A stretch of 64,000 nucleotides of DNA from Aporrectodea caliginosa (lineage: Eukaryota > Annelida > Clitellata > Crassiclitellata > Lumbricidae), in contig JACEVL010000671.1 in the NCBI GenBank assembly GCA_020284085.1, forward strand, positions 1,456,001 through 1,520,000, in the 5' to 3' direction. Below the pieces are notes generated by a model. It did no database searches. It was not told the origin of the DNA and saw only the letters and a list, made by a program, of their open reading frames with translations. The translations under genes were made by a program, and so were the position numbers. How positions within the stretch are numbered: the first letter of the stretch is position 1; every line of letters begins with the position of its first letter. Positions 48,201 to 58,472 of this stretch are shown here, one piece after another.

Positions 48201-49243
48201 AGGAAGGAAAGGTTTATAGTTATAGTGACACCTGAATTTTGAGTTCATTAACAATAGCAGAGTAAAGATTTGCACAGTATAGAAGTTGCAGGTATTATCT
48301 TGAACCTCTGATATTGTTTGGGAACAGGTGAAAAGGAGCTTTTGAGATTGTGATGTAACAAGTGTTGATTGAATGTTGCAGAGTTGTGGAATTTGCTACT
48401 TACGGTGACATGAAAAATGCGCTGGTCAAGTTAGAAGACTTGGAGATACACGGGCGCAAGATCAAGCTTGTTGAAGAGAAGCCAAAGGGACGGCGTAGGC
48501 ACAGGTGAGCTTTCGATACTGTTGGCAGTTTGCTGCAAGTTGTTAGGCAATAGTTTGTATGTGCTCTGAATAAAATAGTATTCAACTTGTGAAGGTCTGT
48601 ACCATTGAATTTTTAACTAGTGATTAATTACAGGATGCAGGCAGTTTCAAATGGATGCAGTGAAATTCCAGTGACAGCAGCATTGCAAAGAATTCTTTGC
48701 ACAACAAATATTTCTTATTGGGAACATATAAAGACTATCCATCAGAGGAGTTGTGTAGTTTTACAGGAATTGTTGATACCTTTTATTAATGTCTGCTGTT
48801 GTTATTGGTCCAGTTCTTCACGATCACGCTCACGAAGTCGCTCGAGAAGAAGCCGGTCCAGAAGTGCAAGGCGAAGTCACAGAAGAAGTCGCAGTCGCTC
48901 ACGCAAAAGTCGTAGTCGATCTGCTCGTAGAAGTCGAAGCCACTCGGCTCGTGACAGCGCACGCCACTCTACCCACGACAGTCCACATGTTTCACGTCAC
49001 GGCAGTGCTCGTCACTCCACCCATGACAGTCCACGCCGTTCGACTCGTGACAGCCCACGTGTCTCACCTCGTGACGGTCCACGTCGTTCAGAGAACAAAA
49101 GCAAGAGTCGTTCACCACGTCGAAGTCTGAGTGCAAGTTACGACAAGAATGGCCGTAGCTACTCGCGTGGAGATTCAGCTGGGAGGTCACGGAGCCGCAG
49201 TCCGCTGGATGGAGATCGAAGCGATCGTTCAGATGAGGATTGA
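42283..49243 (+). CDS. SRSF6: SR splicing factor, SRSF4/5/6 (B52/SRp55) type, seven coding exons
   Basis: Nuclear RNA-binding protein that defines exons in pre-mRNA splicing. Exons: 42283-42405, 43059-43129, 44026-44106, 46114-46183, 47565-47638, 48382-48504, 48814-49243; all have AG/GT borders and matching phases, giving 323 aa. RRM1 covers about 1-72, with RNP2 VYIGKL at 5-10 and RNP1 NGYGFVEF at 36-43. A Ser/Arg linker follows. RRM2 (about 105-180) carries the hallmark [20 protein letters not shown]. Residues 182-323 are the RS domain, long arrays of Arg-Ser dipeptides. An acceptor-like tttacag sits just before the ATG, so a 5' UTR intron is likely. Introns 1, 2, 3 and 5 host box C/D snoRNA copies. 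Human SRSF5 is 272 aa, SRSF6 344 and SRSF4 494, so the symbol among these is a nearest guess. Confidence 0.93.
42835..42923 (+). ncRNA. Box C/D snoRNA copy a (28S guide), SR gene intron 1
   Basis: C box ATGATGA (42847-42853), D' CTGA after the guide caatctttcgggt, C'-like TGATGA, conserved ccaacgtgta, D box CTGA (42909-42912). The terminal stem gttgaaagtgt/acaccttcaac has one mismatch. The guide is complementary to ACCCGAAAGAU of 28S rRNA. Confidence 0.85.
43310..43675 (+). pseudogene. LINE ORF2 C-terminal relic in SR gene intron 2
   Basis: Pieces [44 protein letters not shown] and WRRLTMT resemble the C-terminal tail of many non-LTR retrotransposon ORF2 proteins (RML..W..R.TN..., FGHV.R, GRPR..W, WR). 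Stops and a frame change break it. Strand is the same as the host gene. Confidence 0.65.
43722..43810 (+). ncRNA. Box C/D snoRNA copy b, SR gene intron 2
   Basis: Best terminal stem of the set: 11 perfect pairs gttgaaggtgt/acaccttcaac. Guide caatctttcgggt is followed by CTGC in place of the D' CTGA. Conserved ccaacgtgta and terminal D CTGA are present. Flanks also resemble those of copy a, so the two arose by a local duplication. Confidence 0.8.
44227..44315 (+). ncRNA. Box C/D snoRNA copy c, SR gene intron 3
   Basis: Stem cttggatgt/acatccaag. C box GTGATGA, guide ctgctttcgggt followed by CTGA, conserved cccaacgtgta, D box CTGA. The guide match to 28S is shorter than in copy a (about 9 bases, ctttcgggt). 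Confidence 0.8.
44714..44807 (+). ncRNA. Box C/D snoRNA copy d, SR gene intron 3
   Basis: Stem cacttgg/ccaagtg. C box CGATGATGA, guide ccgctttcgggt followed by CCGA (altered D'), conserved cccaacgtgta, D box CTGA. Confidence 0.75.
45324..45401 (+). ncRNA. Box C/D snoRNA copy e, SR gene intron 3
   Basis: Stem ggtgt/acacc. C box ATGATGA, guide cgtctttcgggt followed by CTGA, C'-like TTGATGA, conserved ccaacgtgta, D box CTGA. Confidence 0.8.
45795..45878 (+). ncRNA. Box C/D snoRNA copy f, SR gene intron 3
   Basis: Stem ctgggtgt/acacctag with one wobble pair. C box GTGATGA, guide catctttcggga followed by CTGA (the last guide base differs from the other copies), conserved ccaacgtgta, D box CTGA. 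Confidence 0.8.
46640..47040. other. GC-rich block in SR gene intron 4
   Basis: Much richer in G+C than the flanking intron. Open in one + and one - frame, neither recognised. Ends in a 44-bp direct repeat (46927-46970 and 46971-47014, then a partial) beginning tgacgtgacctcgacctctg. Confidence 0.5.
48064..48144 (+). ncRNA. Box C/D snoRNA copy g, SR gene intron 5
   Basis: Stem cgggtgt/acaccg (partial). C box ATGATGA, guide cctctttcgggt followed by CTGA, C'-like TTGATGA, conserved ccaacgtgta, D box CTGA. Closest to copy e. Confidence 0.8.
48634..48813 (+). other. Possible in-frame alternative 5' extension of the RS-domain exon
   Basis: An acceptor-like attaattacag ends at 48633. Using it instead of the acceptor at 48813 keeps the frame open for exactly 60 codons, starting [11 protein letters not shown], and runs directly into the RS domain. 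The added residues are not RS-like, so this may be chance. Confidence 0.35.
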
Positions 49244-49740
49244 AGGAACTGGAGACTGTTTGATTGACTATGTTGTTTGGTAAAAGTATCGAGTTAAAGA
49301 AGAGGACAATCGGGTGTGGACTTCCACATGCTCGGAGTAATTGCGTTTTGTGAAATGTCACAGAATGTCTGAACTGTTTGTCTACTTTTTGTTCCAGTAA
49401 TTTCTTGTTTCAGTAAGCTAACATTGTATAAATTGCAAGAACTGATTTGTGCAAGATTGTTGGTGGACTGAGTTGGTTGCACTTTGTTTTTTTGGGGGGG
49501 ATAGGGGAATTGTCATATAAAAATAGACAGCAGTTATTTGCTTGTGTGATTCAGTGATATACAGTACGTGTAATTGTTTCTTTTGTCTTACTATTTAGTG
49601 GAGTTCCTGGTGATTCAGCTAAACTGATGTCACGCCGATACCACATTATTAAGAAAACCACTGTGCTGTGATTTTTCATTGACTGGATGTGACATTTGAT
49701 AATTTTCACTTTGATAGTTTTCATTTTTACTCTGCCACTG

Positions 49741-49746
49741 AATAAA
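49741..49746 (+). terminator. Candidate polyadenylation signal of the SR-protein gene
   Basis: AATAAA about 500 bp after the stop codon, with a second AATAAA a few dozen bases on. Confidence 0.45.
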
Positions 49747-50224
49747 ATGACTGTTAAGGTGAAGCATACATGTCTTAATAAACTGTCTGATATGAAGGAC
49801 ACAGAGTCCGTGACTGAGGAATTGGGCGGAGGCTTCGGGGACTTCAAATTTACACGTGGCGGAAGTTGTTGAGTCGAGGGCTTTGACCGCGGAATACAGG
49901 ACGCAAACGAAAACTGCTTTTACATACATGTATATGGTTCCACAGTTAACAATTTTGATTGTTCGCATTCAGTTTTCTTAGAGCAAAAACTGAAGGTCAA
50001 TGCAAAGTGTACCCGGAAAGTTAGTGTCGTATTGAAGCAGATACTGTATGTACATAAAACCGATGCCGATTTTGCGATATTTTGAAAAGTGAACCAATTC
50101 TGAGAAAAACTCCATACTGGTGATGATCCAGCCTGAATTTTTGGCGAATGGCTGCAGTTTGTTTTCAAATTCATTGTGGGACGGAATTTTGGGATATGGT
50201 AAATCAAAACATGTACTGTAATGT

Positions 50225-50710
50225 GGGTACGGTATAGTGCAGTGGTTAGCGTGCTGGACTATCAACCGTGAGGTCGGGCGTTCGAACCCCACCAGGGTAG
50301 AAAAATTAAAGGATCCTGAGTGGCCGAGTGGGTTGGTAGCCCGCTCGTCACGCCGGCGTCCCGGGTTCGCTTCCCGGTCGGGTCGGTTTATCAGAGATTT
50401 ATTTCTTGGATCTTTACTGCGGGTGGCTCGGTCGCATTATAAACGTGGAGTACAATACAACACACAATACAACACATCACAATACAACTGGGGCGCGGTG
50501 GTGTAGGGGTATGTTCGGTGACTTGCAGCTGAGGGTTGCGGGTTCGAATCCACCTCAAAGTCGCCGCGTAGGGCCCCTGGGCAAGTCCTTCACTGCAATT
50601 GCTCATGCGCTTCGGCGTGAAACTCTGATTCAGCGTTCGCGCAGTAAGTCGGGAGCGCCTCTGAATGGGAAATCTGGTAGGGGCGCTATAACAAGTGTTC
50701 AAATACAAAT
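50225..50710 (+). repeat. Cluster of three tRNA-derived SINE heads
   Basis: At 50225-50300 (agtgcagtggttagcgtgct ... gttcgaacccc), 50318-50390 (gagtggccgagtgggttggt ... gggttcgcttccc) and 50490-50562 (gtggtgtaggggtatg ... gggttcgaatccac). The third is followed by a SINE body ending in ggggcgctataacaag. All have A- and B-box-like motifs but poor acceptor stems. Confidence 0.7.
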
Positions 50711-50809
50711 ACAATACAATTGAAGGTTCTGGTTAAGTCTGCTGGAATAAATCCCACAAGTCGGTAGGGTTCTATACATTATAGATATCTTCATGGAAAG
50801 AAGAGCGGT

Positions 50810-51200
50810 CCCTTAAGCTAGAGTGAGGGAGACGAGCATGAAGTTTTGACTTCACTTAGCTTCAGCATGTGAGCGAATGACCAGTAGGCCTAATCCTCGG
50901 TTTTCCAGCGTTCCTACCGACGGTTGTACATGTAGTTTCAGTTTAACGACACTGATCACAAAGATTGGCGTCTGCTTCATTCGTCCAGGCTTGGGCTGGC
51001 AGTGCACTGCGAGGCACTAACGCACGGGGTGTAGTGGCGGGGTTATGTATGGTCCGTTCACTCGGCGACGTTGGCTAGGAGCGCAGGCGAAACAAAAATC
51101 CTTGAAAAACCTACCCTGGCGGAGATTTGAACCCCGACCTCTCGGCTGGCAGTTCAGCACGCTAACCGCTAGAATCGCTATACTATTGCGCTCACAGAAC
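50810..51200. repeat. Dispersed repeat copies and a - strand tRNA-like SINE head
   Basis: Copy of the gcatatgag family at about 50850-50930, copy of the ttaacgacactg/caggcttggg family at 50935-51005, and a tRNA-like head read on the - strand at 51118-51180 (B-box-like gaggtcggggttcaaatc). Confidence 0.6.
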
Positions 51201-51719
51201 AGAAATTTTATTTTCTGTCGTTCGATAGGTGGCAGGACAATTACCTTTATCGCGTTACTCCTGTCAATCCTATTTCTTTGATGTCGGGTTGATGGCGTTC
51301 TTTCGCGGCGTCGATATAATGGCAGATTCACGCAATTCTCGGAAATTGAGCTAGTTTCTTTAATTTACGCTGCTTTTAGTGGCCTAATCGGACACATCTC
51401 TTGCGAATGCAATTCGATGAAACCGGACCACCGTGAAGATTGATTTTATGGCGATGAAACATTTTTATGGGCCAATGCAATTAAGAGTTAGTGCGGAAAT
51501 CCGTGCTACGGCTTCAAATTCCGAAGGTAAGTAAGTCCGTCGGCGTTTCCTTAGAGCAAATCTGCTTCAGTGAATGTCACGCGCCTAAGGTCTTGTTGAA
51601 GGAAATTGCTGAGGGGCGCGTGCGTGTTGTCAGATTTTCTGCTACAACACTAGACCGATTTTTAGTGCATGGATTTAATTAAGGTCACTACGTGATGAGA
51701 CATGGTAGACGAATGAATA

Positions 51720-52340
51720 ATACAACTGATGATGGGATTTTTATAGCGTCAAAAAACGGAGGCCGATGAAAAGACAGCGCTCGGCCCGTAAGGCAAAGAG
51801 TAGGGTTCGAGCCTCCACACCGACGGTCACTGCGTAAGACCTTGATCAGTCCACTCTCAATTGCTCAGCGCCATCGATGCAGGGTTTCCAGATTTCGGAA
51901 ATGCTTGTTCGCCAAATCACGTCAAAAAGTAGCCCAAAAGTCGCGATTTTTGCTAGGAACATTAATGTACATACTCGGTGTAGGCCTATACACTTTTGAT
52001 GCATACTTTATTGTATTCGACAGTCACGTCACAACTCACAAGACGCCTACGCAGAGGGGGAAATCTATATATAATTTGGCAGCGGGACAGATTGTACGAG
52101 GCCGGATTTTTGGGGGACAGAAGGGCTTAAGTCAAACGTTGGGGGACAGTCCCCATCTGCCCCCCCCATGATTTATGCAACTGCGCCTACGACAATTCTA
52201 AGGCGCCCTTTAAACGGCACATGCGGTCAGAGGTACCAGGTTTTCGGAAGTGCTTGGATCACGTCAATAAGTAGCCCAAAAGTCGTGAGACGAACAAGTA
52301 AATGAAGACATGAATAAATGTTTGCTAGGTGCATTAATAT
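51720..52340. repeat. SINE body and duplicated repeat segments
   Basis: A tRNA-like SINE lies at 51770-51890 (gcgctcggcccgtaaggc, gggttcgagcctcc). Then two diverged copies of a segment containing cacgtcaa, aagtagcccaaaagtcg and gctagg.gcattaat lie at about 51890-51985 and 52235-52345. Confidence 0.6.
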
Positions 52341-52440
52341 ACACACTTTACTGGTTCCACCAGTCACCTCGCACGACACGTAATAAAACCACTGACGTAA
52401 AAATGTAAGTGGCAGATTGCTTAGGGCATAATATTTAGTG

Positions 52441-52630
52441 CTTACCGTCAGGGGCGGCGCCAGCATGGGGCTAGGGTGGGCTGAAGCCCCCCTCCCATCC
52501 TATCGGCGGCTCAGACCCACAAAACAAAAGTGGGAAATCACTGCGAATGCCAGAAAGGAGAGGAGAGAGGGAAGGCATTGGGGTTTTAGCCCCCCAAACC
52601 TGAAATCCTGGCGCCGCTACTGCTTACCGT
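52441..52630. mobile_element. 174-bp hAT-like MITE with exact 8-bp target duplication
   Basis: The element runs from 52449 to 52622. Inverted ends caggggcggcgccag and ctggcgccgctactg. Flanked by cttaccgt at 52441-52448 and 52623-52630. Confidence 0.85.
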
Positions 52631-52789
52631 GGACTAGTCTGTACTCCGTACTCCGTAGAGCATGTATTTATTATAAGTAAGTAACACCACATAAGACTAG
52701 TAGCTAGTAACAGTAACCTTGTAACCTACTGCAGTCAATTTATGAGAATTCATAATGTCGCCGTAGCGACCGCGGGACAATTCAAAAGT

Positions 52790-53025
52790 AGCCGAAATAC
52801 CGCGAGCACGAAATTTTCAGTCGCGAGCCACCCTGCATCGATGTTGTGTCGTGAGGTCGGTGTGCACTTTTTTAAATTGGGAAGGCGGGCAATATCAAAT
52901 CCAGATGCATCTTGGATTAGGTGTGGCGCTTTTGGCGTGTGAACTCCGGTCATTCACGGCTTTATCATCGCTCCTGAGTAGATTTCTGGAAGGGGCGCTA
53001 TATAAATCTCCAGAATGAATACACG
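52790..53025 (+). repeat. SINE body with L2-like tail
   Basis: Shares ctgcatcgatgttgtgtcg and ggcgggcaatatcaaa with the SINE at 57915-58110 and ends with ggggcgctatataaatctcc and gaatga, the same kind of 3' tail as the LINE relic at 2155-2540. Confidence 0.6.
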
Positions 53026-53269
53026 TATTCAAAGCGCTAGAAAATAATTAAAGTCGATAGGCCTATGTCTACATAATGTGACTTTCACTTTAGTGAAGGC
53101 TATGATATGAGAGACTAAGAATATTAATAATATAAACGCACAGAAATCTCTATGCGTCCATCTGCAGTGTATCTGAGGCCTGTAACGCTGTTTTAGACAA
53201 TGGCTTACGTCATTCCACGTTGTCATAGCAACGCGGGATAATGCAACACGACATGTGGGGCGAGAGAGG

Positions 53270-53375
53270 TGGTGGAGGGACGGACGAACACACTGCACGG
53301 GAGGGAGGGAGGGGAGGAAATGGGGCGTGGAGGGGAGAAGGAGGGAGGGAGGGGGAGGGAAGGGGAGGGAAGGAG
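53270..53375. repeat. GGGA-rich purine tract
   Basis: Imperfect gggagggagggg units, about 100 bp. Confidence 0.8.
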
Positions 53376-53399
53376 TAAGCATATTTTGTTTAAATTTCC

Positions 53400-54515
53400 T
53401 TTAACCGTCTTAGGACGGGCAAACATCTAGTAGTATAATATATACATGGACGACATTTTCAGTCGTGAGCGAATTGAAAAGTAGCTCAACTCGCGATTTT
53501 TGCATGTTCGGATTCGACGTGGAACGGACATTATATCAGTAGAGTTACTTTACTATAAATCTTGCGTGTAATATTGAACCGGGTGTAGTGATGGGTAGCC
53601 TATATCCCGTGTCTACACAGCTGGTGGTAAATTTCAATGCTATCAAAAGGTTCCTTGTTAAATTTGAAGTTAGTTGTTTTGACGTTTGGTCCAGGAGTTG
53701 AGGAGTGCACACTGCAGGAGCCAAACAAAAAGAAGAAGCGCATTGAGAACCGTAAACACATGGACTGGAGGATGTAAGTTTTCACGTATACAGGGCAAAA
53801 GATTCATGGACATATTTAGGGGTGGTTTACGGGTTCAACCCCCCCTCCCCCAATAAATGCATTGCTGTTATAAAAAACTAAAACTGTAGACAAATACGAC
53901 CATGTCCAGTTGAAACCCCCAGAAAATATGTATGAGTATTATGTCACGATCATTAAATTCTAAAATCAGGTAAACAATTGTATTATTTAGCCTAGTCTAC
54001 TATTCATTTTTCATTCATTCATTCCGGAGATTTATATAGCGCCTCTTCAAGAAGCCTACTTAGAGGCGCTACTAGGCCTAATGCATGCGTTATTATTAGA
54101 CCATTCAGCGAGAGCTTGCCGATCGGTAGCCAAAATAACTAATCAAATACATTTTTAATAGAATATATATTAGAGATGTTTAGTTGTATCGTTGCGTTTG
54201 AGAGTGATATGACACCTAGGACTAAGTATTCCCACTCGAGGGAACGTGCGTTCCGTACGTTGCGTACGATGCATTCAGACCGAATATGACGGCTTCGCAA
54301 ACGAACTGAAGATGTTGGAAATGCGTTCCGCCCGTTACGACAGCCGCGAGCATCCCGGTTTGGGCTCGTTCCTCTACTGCTCCGAGCATGTTCGGATTCA
54401 ATATGGAACGAACATAGGCTATATCGGCACAGTTTCTGATCGGTATTCTTTTCCGCCACTGCCCGTACTCTGGTACCGTATAGCGCTAGTCTCAAGCCTG
54501 CATGCAGGAGGAGGT
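53400..54515. other. Intergenic stretch, no gene
   Basis: Only an L2-like tail on the - strand (tttatatagcgcctcttcaa at about 54030) with a (TTCA)n end is recognised. Confidence 0.45.
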
Positions 54516-54518
54516 TGA

Positions 54519-54522
54519 CGCT

Positions 54523-54559
<37 letters not shown>

Positions 54560-55832
54560 AGTTTATTGAACCAGTTCGTTACAAAATCATAACAGTACAA
54601 TCATAACAATAAGCAAAGTAGATCAGTTAATGTGCTATTCAATATTTTTATTATTCTACTTGTTTAACCTAAATAAAGTTTATAGTGATTGCACTTGTAG
54701 ATGAAAGTATATTATATCGTTAGGAACAAAGGGCACTCCTAGAAGGGATAGACTCCCGCTGGTTAGGGGCCCAGTTAATTAAGTTTGTGGCAGATGGCTT
54801 GATGGTATATTATAAAGATGAAAAGCAATAAATGCCATGTGTGAAGGTGTGATAAAGGCTAAGTGATAATAAAAAAAAAACCTTAGTATAGCACAAAAAA
54901 GAACTGGAGAATTATACATTATAGTTATATAGTGCGTGATTTTTAATTAAACATCTAAATTGTGAGAGACCTGCAGCCATCTTAATTTCGTGCGGGAGGT
55001 TATTCCATAAGAATGGACCTTGATATTTAATAGAGAACTTATGAACATTCGTTCTAACAAGAGGATACGAATAAGTACAATTACTTCTAGTCACTTTGAG
55101 GTGTTTAGTAGTGGGAAAGAAAGAGGTAAAGGCTATCGGGAGGAGATTTTTGTCATATTTATACATTACTTCACTTATTTGCACGTACCTAATTTGATTG
55201 AGATTTAGTAGTTTAAGTGTCTGGAATAAGTATTTGGTGTGAGCATTATATGGGGAATTAGTGATAACTCGGATTGCTCTTTTTTGTAGACTCTTAAGTT
55301 TGTTTAGGTGAACAGCGTATGTAGAGGTCCAAATGAGATTACAATAGGTTAAGTATGGATATATTAATGCAAAATACAGATTTTTGAGAACAGTTTGGGG
55401 GAGTAAGTAAGAAATCCTTCTAATAATTCCAATATTCTTCATGACCTTTTTAGATATTTCATCAATATGTTGGTTCCATTTCAAGTGCTGGTCAATGAAG
55501 ACCCCAAGGAATTTAGTAGAAGTTACTTTCGATATTACATGATTATCAATGGTGAGGTCATTGTTGGTAACTGGAATAGTTTTGTTGGGTGTTCTAAAGA
55601 TAATGTAATTCGTTTTAGATACGTTTAATGATAATTTATTAGCTTTAAACCAATCAGCTGCTAAAGACAATTCCTCGTTCGCAAGTTGGATAAGTTTATC
55701 GTATGAGGAATGTGATAGAAAGACATTTGAGTCGTCTGCAAATAGGATGAATCTTAGAAGAGTAGAAGAGTTGGGGAGGTCGTTTATGTAGATCAAAAAT
55801 AATAGTGGACCCAATATAGACCCTTGTGAATA
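54519..55832 (-). mobile_element. 5'-truncated non-LTR retrotransposon (reverse transcriptase part)
   Basis: On the - strand one frame, ending in a stop at 54912-54914, encodes about 305 residues: the RT block SQGSILGPLLFLIYINDLP, the catalytic FADDSN, NVSKTNYIIF, TKFLGVFIDQHLKWNQHI, and the C-terminal PFLWNNLPHEIK typical of CR1/L2/Jockey-group ORF2. The frame is uninterrupted, so the insertion is young. Endonuclease and the first RT blocks are missing. The 3' end is a (GATT)n tail (54521-54558 on the + strand reads as atca repeats). The truncation point abuts a dispersed repeat at 55833. Confidence 0.88.
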
Positions 55833-56840
55833 GAATCTTTGTTATGACGCAGTGTCGTTGAAGAGAAACCAACTAACCAACAGGGTTGTTTGCAGAATAT
55901 AAAATGGCGGAGTTGTTTTTATTTGAAATCGCATGGCATAGAATTTGACCAAAAAGTATATTAAGAAGAAAAATAATGCAGAACACGAAGCAGACATTCT
56001 TCAAATAAATAAAAACATTGGTATTTGGTAATAAACTAAACCTTGTACGGGAAATCAGCTGCTCTGTCCCTCGTATTGCAAAGCGTCTGCGACAAAAGGC
56101 CCGACTTCCGAACACTTGCTGCTAGTCATTCGTTATATACCAATTATTTTCCCACGCCTGTGCATGTCTCCGTTCTGTCCCTCTAGCGAACGTACACCCA
56201 GCCTGAGATTCAGATTAACCCTTAGCGCGTGTAGTAACAGTGCTTTTTACAACAACGGAGTTACCAGCGCGGCACCATCTACTCGTTCTTGTTCCACGCG
56301 TGAGCAGAGTATATACTCCATTTGAACTCCGAGCACATTTGGAGCCGTAGTAGAACGGTTCTTTGGACGCGTTCGCCGTTGTACTATCGGCTCAGGAGTC
56401 GTATAAATGCGGCGTCGATTGGCTTTGGCCGTCAGTAGTCGGGTCCGCTAGATCGGATTATCGGGCGTGTGTGTATACTACTCGTGGTGATGGACGGGAT
56501 GGCTATTTCGCGGGCTAGATGAACAGTTTCAGGCAAGCGGAGTATCTCGACGGCAAGTCGGACTTGATTGCCATGCATGTGGACTAATCGGGCGAAAATC
56601 CGACAGCTTACTTGACAAACAGCTACATGTAACTCGTATACGGCCAAAGAAGGCGTGCTCTGTAAAAAAACCGCCTTAATTGAGGAAACAACTGGCTTCT
56701 CGAAAACAAACCGCCTTATTCGACAAATCGTCGTTGTAATCCCCAGATATCTGCAGCGCATGCAAAGACTATATTGCGGGAAACAACTTATACATATGAG
56801 AAGAGCCGACTTTGTATGACAAAATCGAGGAGCATCATGT
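55833..56840. other. Intergenic stretch
   Basis: Begins with a - strand copy of the ttggttagttg SINE-like repeat (to 55885). No gene supported in the rest. Confidence 0.45.
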
Positions 56841-56849
56841 ATAGCCAGC

Positions 56850-57040
56850 CTACTTAATCGACAAAAATTTCGACGTATTCAACAAAAGTCCGACATATTC
56901 GACAAAAGACGGACATATTAGACACAAGACCGACATATTCGACATAATGCCAGTATACTAGACATAAGACCGGCATATTCGACAAAAGACCGGCATATTC
57001 GACAAAAGACCGGCATATTCGACAAAAGACTGCCGTATTT
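56850..57040. repeat. 20-bp minisatellite, about eight units
   Basis: Units of cgacaaaagaccggcatatt with variants. Confidence 0.9.
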
Positions 57041-57190
57041 GACTGCTAATTCTTCACAGCCTAAAATTTATTTTAATATCGACCCCAAGACGCAACTAGA
57101 ACGCGATTTAATCGACCTCTAGCTCCAAGGTCATCTCCGTTTCTCGGTATTTCAACCGTGTCCATCGAGTGGTCAAGCGAGGACTTGGAT

Positions 57191-57365
57191 ATGATGAAGA
57201 CGTGTCCAGCTGTTGGTCAGTGTCGTCCTTCGAAGGCGATTCTTTGGTTTGTTTATGTCGTGGTCAGTTGCTGGTCAGGCGCTGGCATCACCCAGGTCAC
57301 CAACCACGTCAACACGCCGCCGAGCACCATTTCGTCGACGAGCGGAGCCACTTTCGCCGATCGAG
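57191..57365 (+). CDS. Candidate first coding exon with signal peptide, product unknown
   Basis: Tandem ATG codons at 57191 and 57194 open 58 codons that end at a strong donor (GATCGAG|GTAAGT, phase 1). The translation has a basic start, a hydrophobic core AILWFVYVVVSCWSGAG (about residues 21-37) that looks like a signal peptide or anchor, then a Thr/Ser-rich segment. GC and codon use look coding compared with the flanks. No family recognised. No downstream exon in the window joins with certainty. Confidence 0.35.
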
Positions 57366-57491
57366 GTAAGTTTAGACGGTTTAACCATACTTAAGGTTCA
57401 CTTAACTCGGTTTAACCCGAGATAGGTTTACTTTTATACATACATGCATGCCATACATACATGTATAGGCGTATCTACCTACCTATACCAT

Positions 57492-57909
57492 ATATACATT
57501 AGAGTGACCGTATATCTTTTCTACCATTCCGGGACATCACGTTACTTCCAATCTAAGTCAAATTCTATTAGGAGCTGGGTTCATTGGGAAAAAGTGCTGT
57601 ACACATACGCAATGCCTCAACTGAAATATATTAGCCTCTATTGCAGAACGTAGATCCATAGTTAGCCACATCCTTAAGTTTGCATTGTGCCGAGTAGGAT
57701 TTGTTAATTTTGTGCGGCGCTGCATATTTTTTTATAATTATTGGAAAATTAAACTAGCAAATTATACATAGGCCTACTTAATTATATTAAAAATTCATTC
57801 CGGGACGTTTCTTTGTCCCGAAAAGTACGTGTCCGGGACGCGGGACATTTTTTATCAGTTCCGGGACTGTCCCGCACAAACCGGGACACGTGGTGACCCT
57901 AATATACAT
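57492..57909. mobile_element. 402-bp hAT-like MITE with exact 8-bp target duplication
   Basis: The element runs from 57500 to 57901. Inverted ends tagagtgacc and the reverse complement tagggtcacc, followed inside by cgggac-rich subterminal repeats. Flanked by atatacat at 57492-57499 and 57902-57909. Resembles Tip100-like hAT families that start TAGGGTGACC. Confidence 0.88.
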
Positions 57910-57914
57910 GCGGC

Positions 57915-58110
57915 ATGCACGGGTGGCCGATTGGTAAGAACGCTCGGCCTGTAATGCGAAGAGTTCGAGTTCGAGCCTCGCCCGAGGCAGTTACCGTGTA
58001 GGGACTTTTGAGCAAATCCTCGCACAATTGCTATGCGTCATCGATGTTCTGTCGTCTGGTCGTCTGTGAACTTCTGAACTTTGGAAGGAGGGCAATATCA
58101 AAATAGAGTT
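57915..58110 (+). repeat. tRNA-derived SINE
   Basis: Head gggtggccgattggtaagaa with B-box-like gagttcgagcctcg. Body catcgatgttctgtcgtctg and ggagggcaatatcaaaatag is shared with 52790-53025. Ends in a tgtattgtat run. Confidence 0.7.
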
Positions 58111-58279
58111 GTAATGTATTGTATAGATACATGCGCAATCATATGCCATGAATACATGCATACATAAATAGGCCTGCATCAAATACGTATAGGCCTACAG
58201 TCGTACCATATTGTTTTTGATTATGCCTGTGCAATTTGCGAGAGTATAGAAGTAGTATGTACACAGCAAGTGTCTAGAT

Positions 58280-58472
58280 CAGTGGCGTAACTAAGCGTTT
58301 CAGCGCCCGGAGGCAAGGGTTGATGACTGCGCCCCCTTTTAATGTGTTTGTTGACTTTTAATCGTTCTTGTCATAGTACAGTGTACCATGACACTGAAAG
58401 CTGATTTTGCGCCCCTCTGGTGCTGCGCAAGGGGGCGGCTGCCCCCTCTGCTCCCCCTTCGTTACGCCACTG
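58280..58472. mobile_element. 193-bp hAT-like MITE
   Basis: Inverted ends cagtggcgtaac (58280) and gttacgccactg (to 58472). No matching 8-bp flanks are visible, so the target duplication has decayed or the ends recombined. Confidence 0.65.

Noticed and set aside
50225..50562. Functional tRNA genes
   Set aside because: A- and B-box-like motifs are present but acceptor and anticodon stems do not form well, and related copies are dispersed.
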